64,000 nt of DNA, taken from Sphingobacterium arenae (lineage in GTDB: Bacteria > Bacteroidota > Bacteroidia > Sphingobacteriales > Sphingobacteriaceae). Of this stretch, positions 63,046-64,000 are shown piece by piece; positions within the stretch are counted from its first letter, which is position 1; each line of letters opens with the position of its first letter. Position numbers and translations under genes: made by a program. Where the stretch lies: contig NZ_JACNYK010000001.1 in assembly GCF_014692505.1 (NCBI RefSeq), positions 310,001-374,000 of the forward strand. Direction: 5' to 3'. The notes beneath the pieces are model-generated. The model worked only from the letters and a program-made list of their open reading frames with translations. It searched no databases and was not told the DNA's origin.

Positions 63046-63978
63046 ATGAATAACAGCAAAAAATTTGTGCCGGTGATGTTGATGCCGTTTAAAGAAGATT
63101 TATCTATTGATTATGATGCATTGGGTCAGCTGGTTGACTTTTATTTGGAAGGTGGAGCAGGAGGACTTTTTGCAAACTGCCTATCCAGTGAAATGTATCA
63201 ACTATCGGTGGAGGAAATGGTAGAATCAGTCTGTTATATTGTACAACGTGTTAACGGGCGGGTACCTATTGTAGCAACAGGTTCTTTTGGCGAAACGATA
63301 GTGGAACAGGCGGAAAACGTAAAGAGAATATATGAAACAGGCGTTTCTGCGATTATTTTAATATCCGGTCTATTGGCGAAAGAGGAGGACTCGGACGAGG
63401 TGTTCCGTAAAAATGTTCATCAATTATTGGACTTAACTGGAGACATTCCGGTCGGATTTTACGAGTGCCCCGTGCCGTACAAGCGTATTATATCTCCTGA
63501 ATTGCTAGGGGAATTGGTCAGCACAGGACGTGTAAAATACCATAAAGATACCTGCTTGGATATTGTAAATGTGCGCCGGAAGATAGCTGCGACCAAATCG
63601 GAACCTGCTTTTGGACTGTATGATGCTTATATGGTGCATGCCGTGGAATCGCTAAAAGCTGGATCCGCAGGTCTATCCTGTATTCAAGGAAACTATTTTC
63701 CAGAGTTGGTGGTATGGCTGTGCGACAATTACGCGAACACGGAAAAACAAGCCGAAGTAACCAAAGTACAGGAATTTTTCGCAACGAATATGGATGTCAT
63801 GCATGACACCTATCCGGCTAGCGCAAAATACATCCTGGGACAACGGGGGCTGGATATAAGGTTGTTTTGTAGAAATGGGAGTGTGCTGCCTGATGAGGAA
63901 ACAAAGAAACAGTTGGAGTTATTGTTGCAGGAGTTTGCGTACTTATCCGGTGAAATAGACTTGAAGCAAGCTAAATAG
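63046..63978 (+). CDS. DapA-family Schiff-base aldolase or lyase
   Basis: A 310-residue class I aldolase of the dihydrodipicolinate synthase superfamily. The Schiff-base lysine is K167 in RVKYHKDTC and the proton-relay Tyr is Y139 in GFYECPVP; the spacing of 28 is the same as in E. coli DapA (Y133, K161). The phosphate/carboxylate loop resembles 2-keto-3-deoxy sugar acid aldolases more than DapA. It lies 21 bases after the symporter, so it belongs to the sugar operon and may cleave a sugar-derived intermediate. Window end follows. Confidence 0.88.
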   Translation: MNNSKKFVPVMLMPFKEDLSIDYDALGQLVDFYLEGGAGGLFANCLSSEMYQLSVEEMVESVCYIVQRVNGRVPIVATGSFGETIVEQAENVKRIYETGVSAIILISGLLAKEEDSDEVFRKNVHQLLDLTGDIPVGFYECPVPYKRIISPELLGELVSTGRVKYHKDTCLDIVNVRRKIAATKSEPAFGLYDAYMVHAVESLKAGSAGLSCIQGNYFPELVVWLCDNYANTEKQAEVTKVQEFFATNMDVMHDTYPASAKYILGQRGLDIRLFCRNGSVLPDEETKKQLELLLQEFAYLSGEIDLKQAK

Positions 63979-64000
63979 TAATACAATTTTTATTTTTCTC

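Overview
The window looks like chromosomal DNA of a Bacteroidota species, most likely family Sphingobacteriaceae; the genus cannot be fixed from the sequence. The signs are a complete ECF sigma / FecR / SusC / SusD gene set, a bacillithiol gene (bshC), the Bacteroidota-specific small protein DUF4295 behind rpmB-rpmG, AT-rich start regions with few Shine-Dalgarno sites, and repeated matches to the Bacteroidota promoter (TTTG, about 19 bp, TAnnTTTG). One match, in front of tRNA-Glu, is perfect. No integrase, transposase, phage gene or CRISPR array is visible.

Positions 1-38000 are mostly housekeeping genes in short operons: an M28 peptidase (cut by the left edge), rhodanese, glutamate dehydrogenase, gcvT, truC with three small membrane or envelope genes, a cold-shock protein, recO, rpmB-rpmG-DUF4295, ftsY, rimO, bshC, a Crp-type regulator, two adjacent arginine-deiminase-fold enzymes, gcvP, a DUF1080 protein, an amidase lipoprotein, a Nudix hydrolase coupled to a phosphohexomutase, exbD, a large MG2/TonB-plug protein without barrel, purD, tRNA-Glu, a lipid A-type acyltransferase, a quinone-oxidoreductase-like enzyme, an ABC-F ATPase and a catalase.

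Positions 37791-50400 hold a GH1 beta-glucosidase, a tRNA-like element on the minus strand with its own promoter box and terminator, and then a SusC/SusD locus. That locus has sigma factor, anti-sigma factor, STN-type SusC, SusD, two endonuclease/exonuclease/phosphatase (EEP) lipoproteins and one SGNH-type (DUF4886) lipoprotein. It has no glycoside hydrolase, which suggests a substrate with phosphodiester and ester bonds. The first EEP protein has lost key catalytic residues.

Positions 50497-56337 carry a threonine-aldolase-like enzyme, a GNAT enzyme, an aldo/keto reductase, two small membrane proteins and a TPR-membrane-HTH regulator. Directly after it, at 56731-57000, is the most unusual structure of the window: five exact 10-bp direct repeats joined to about twenty 11-bp repeats, all helically phased, lying immediately upstream of a minus-strand promoter-like sequence. 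The gene or RNA this promoter would drive (56351-56720) is unknown.

Positions 57009-63978 are a sugar catabolism cluster: an AraC regulator, divergent from a FucI-like isomerase, araB-type ribulokinase, SSS symporter and DapA-family aldolase. A long inverted repeat sits between isomerase and kinase.
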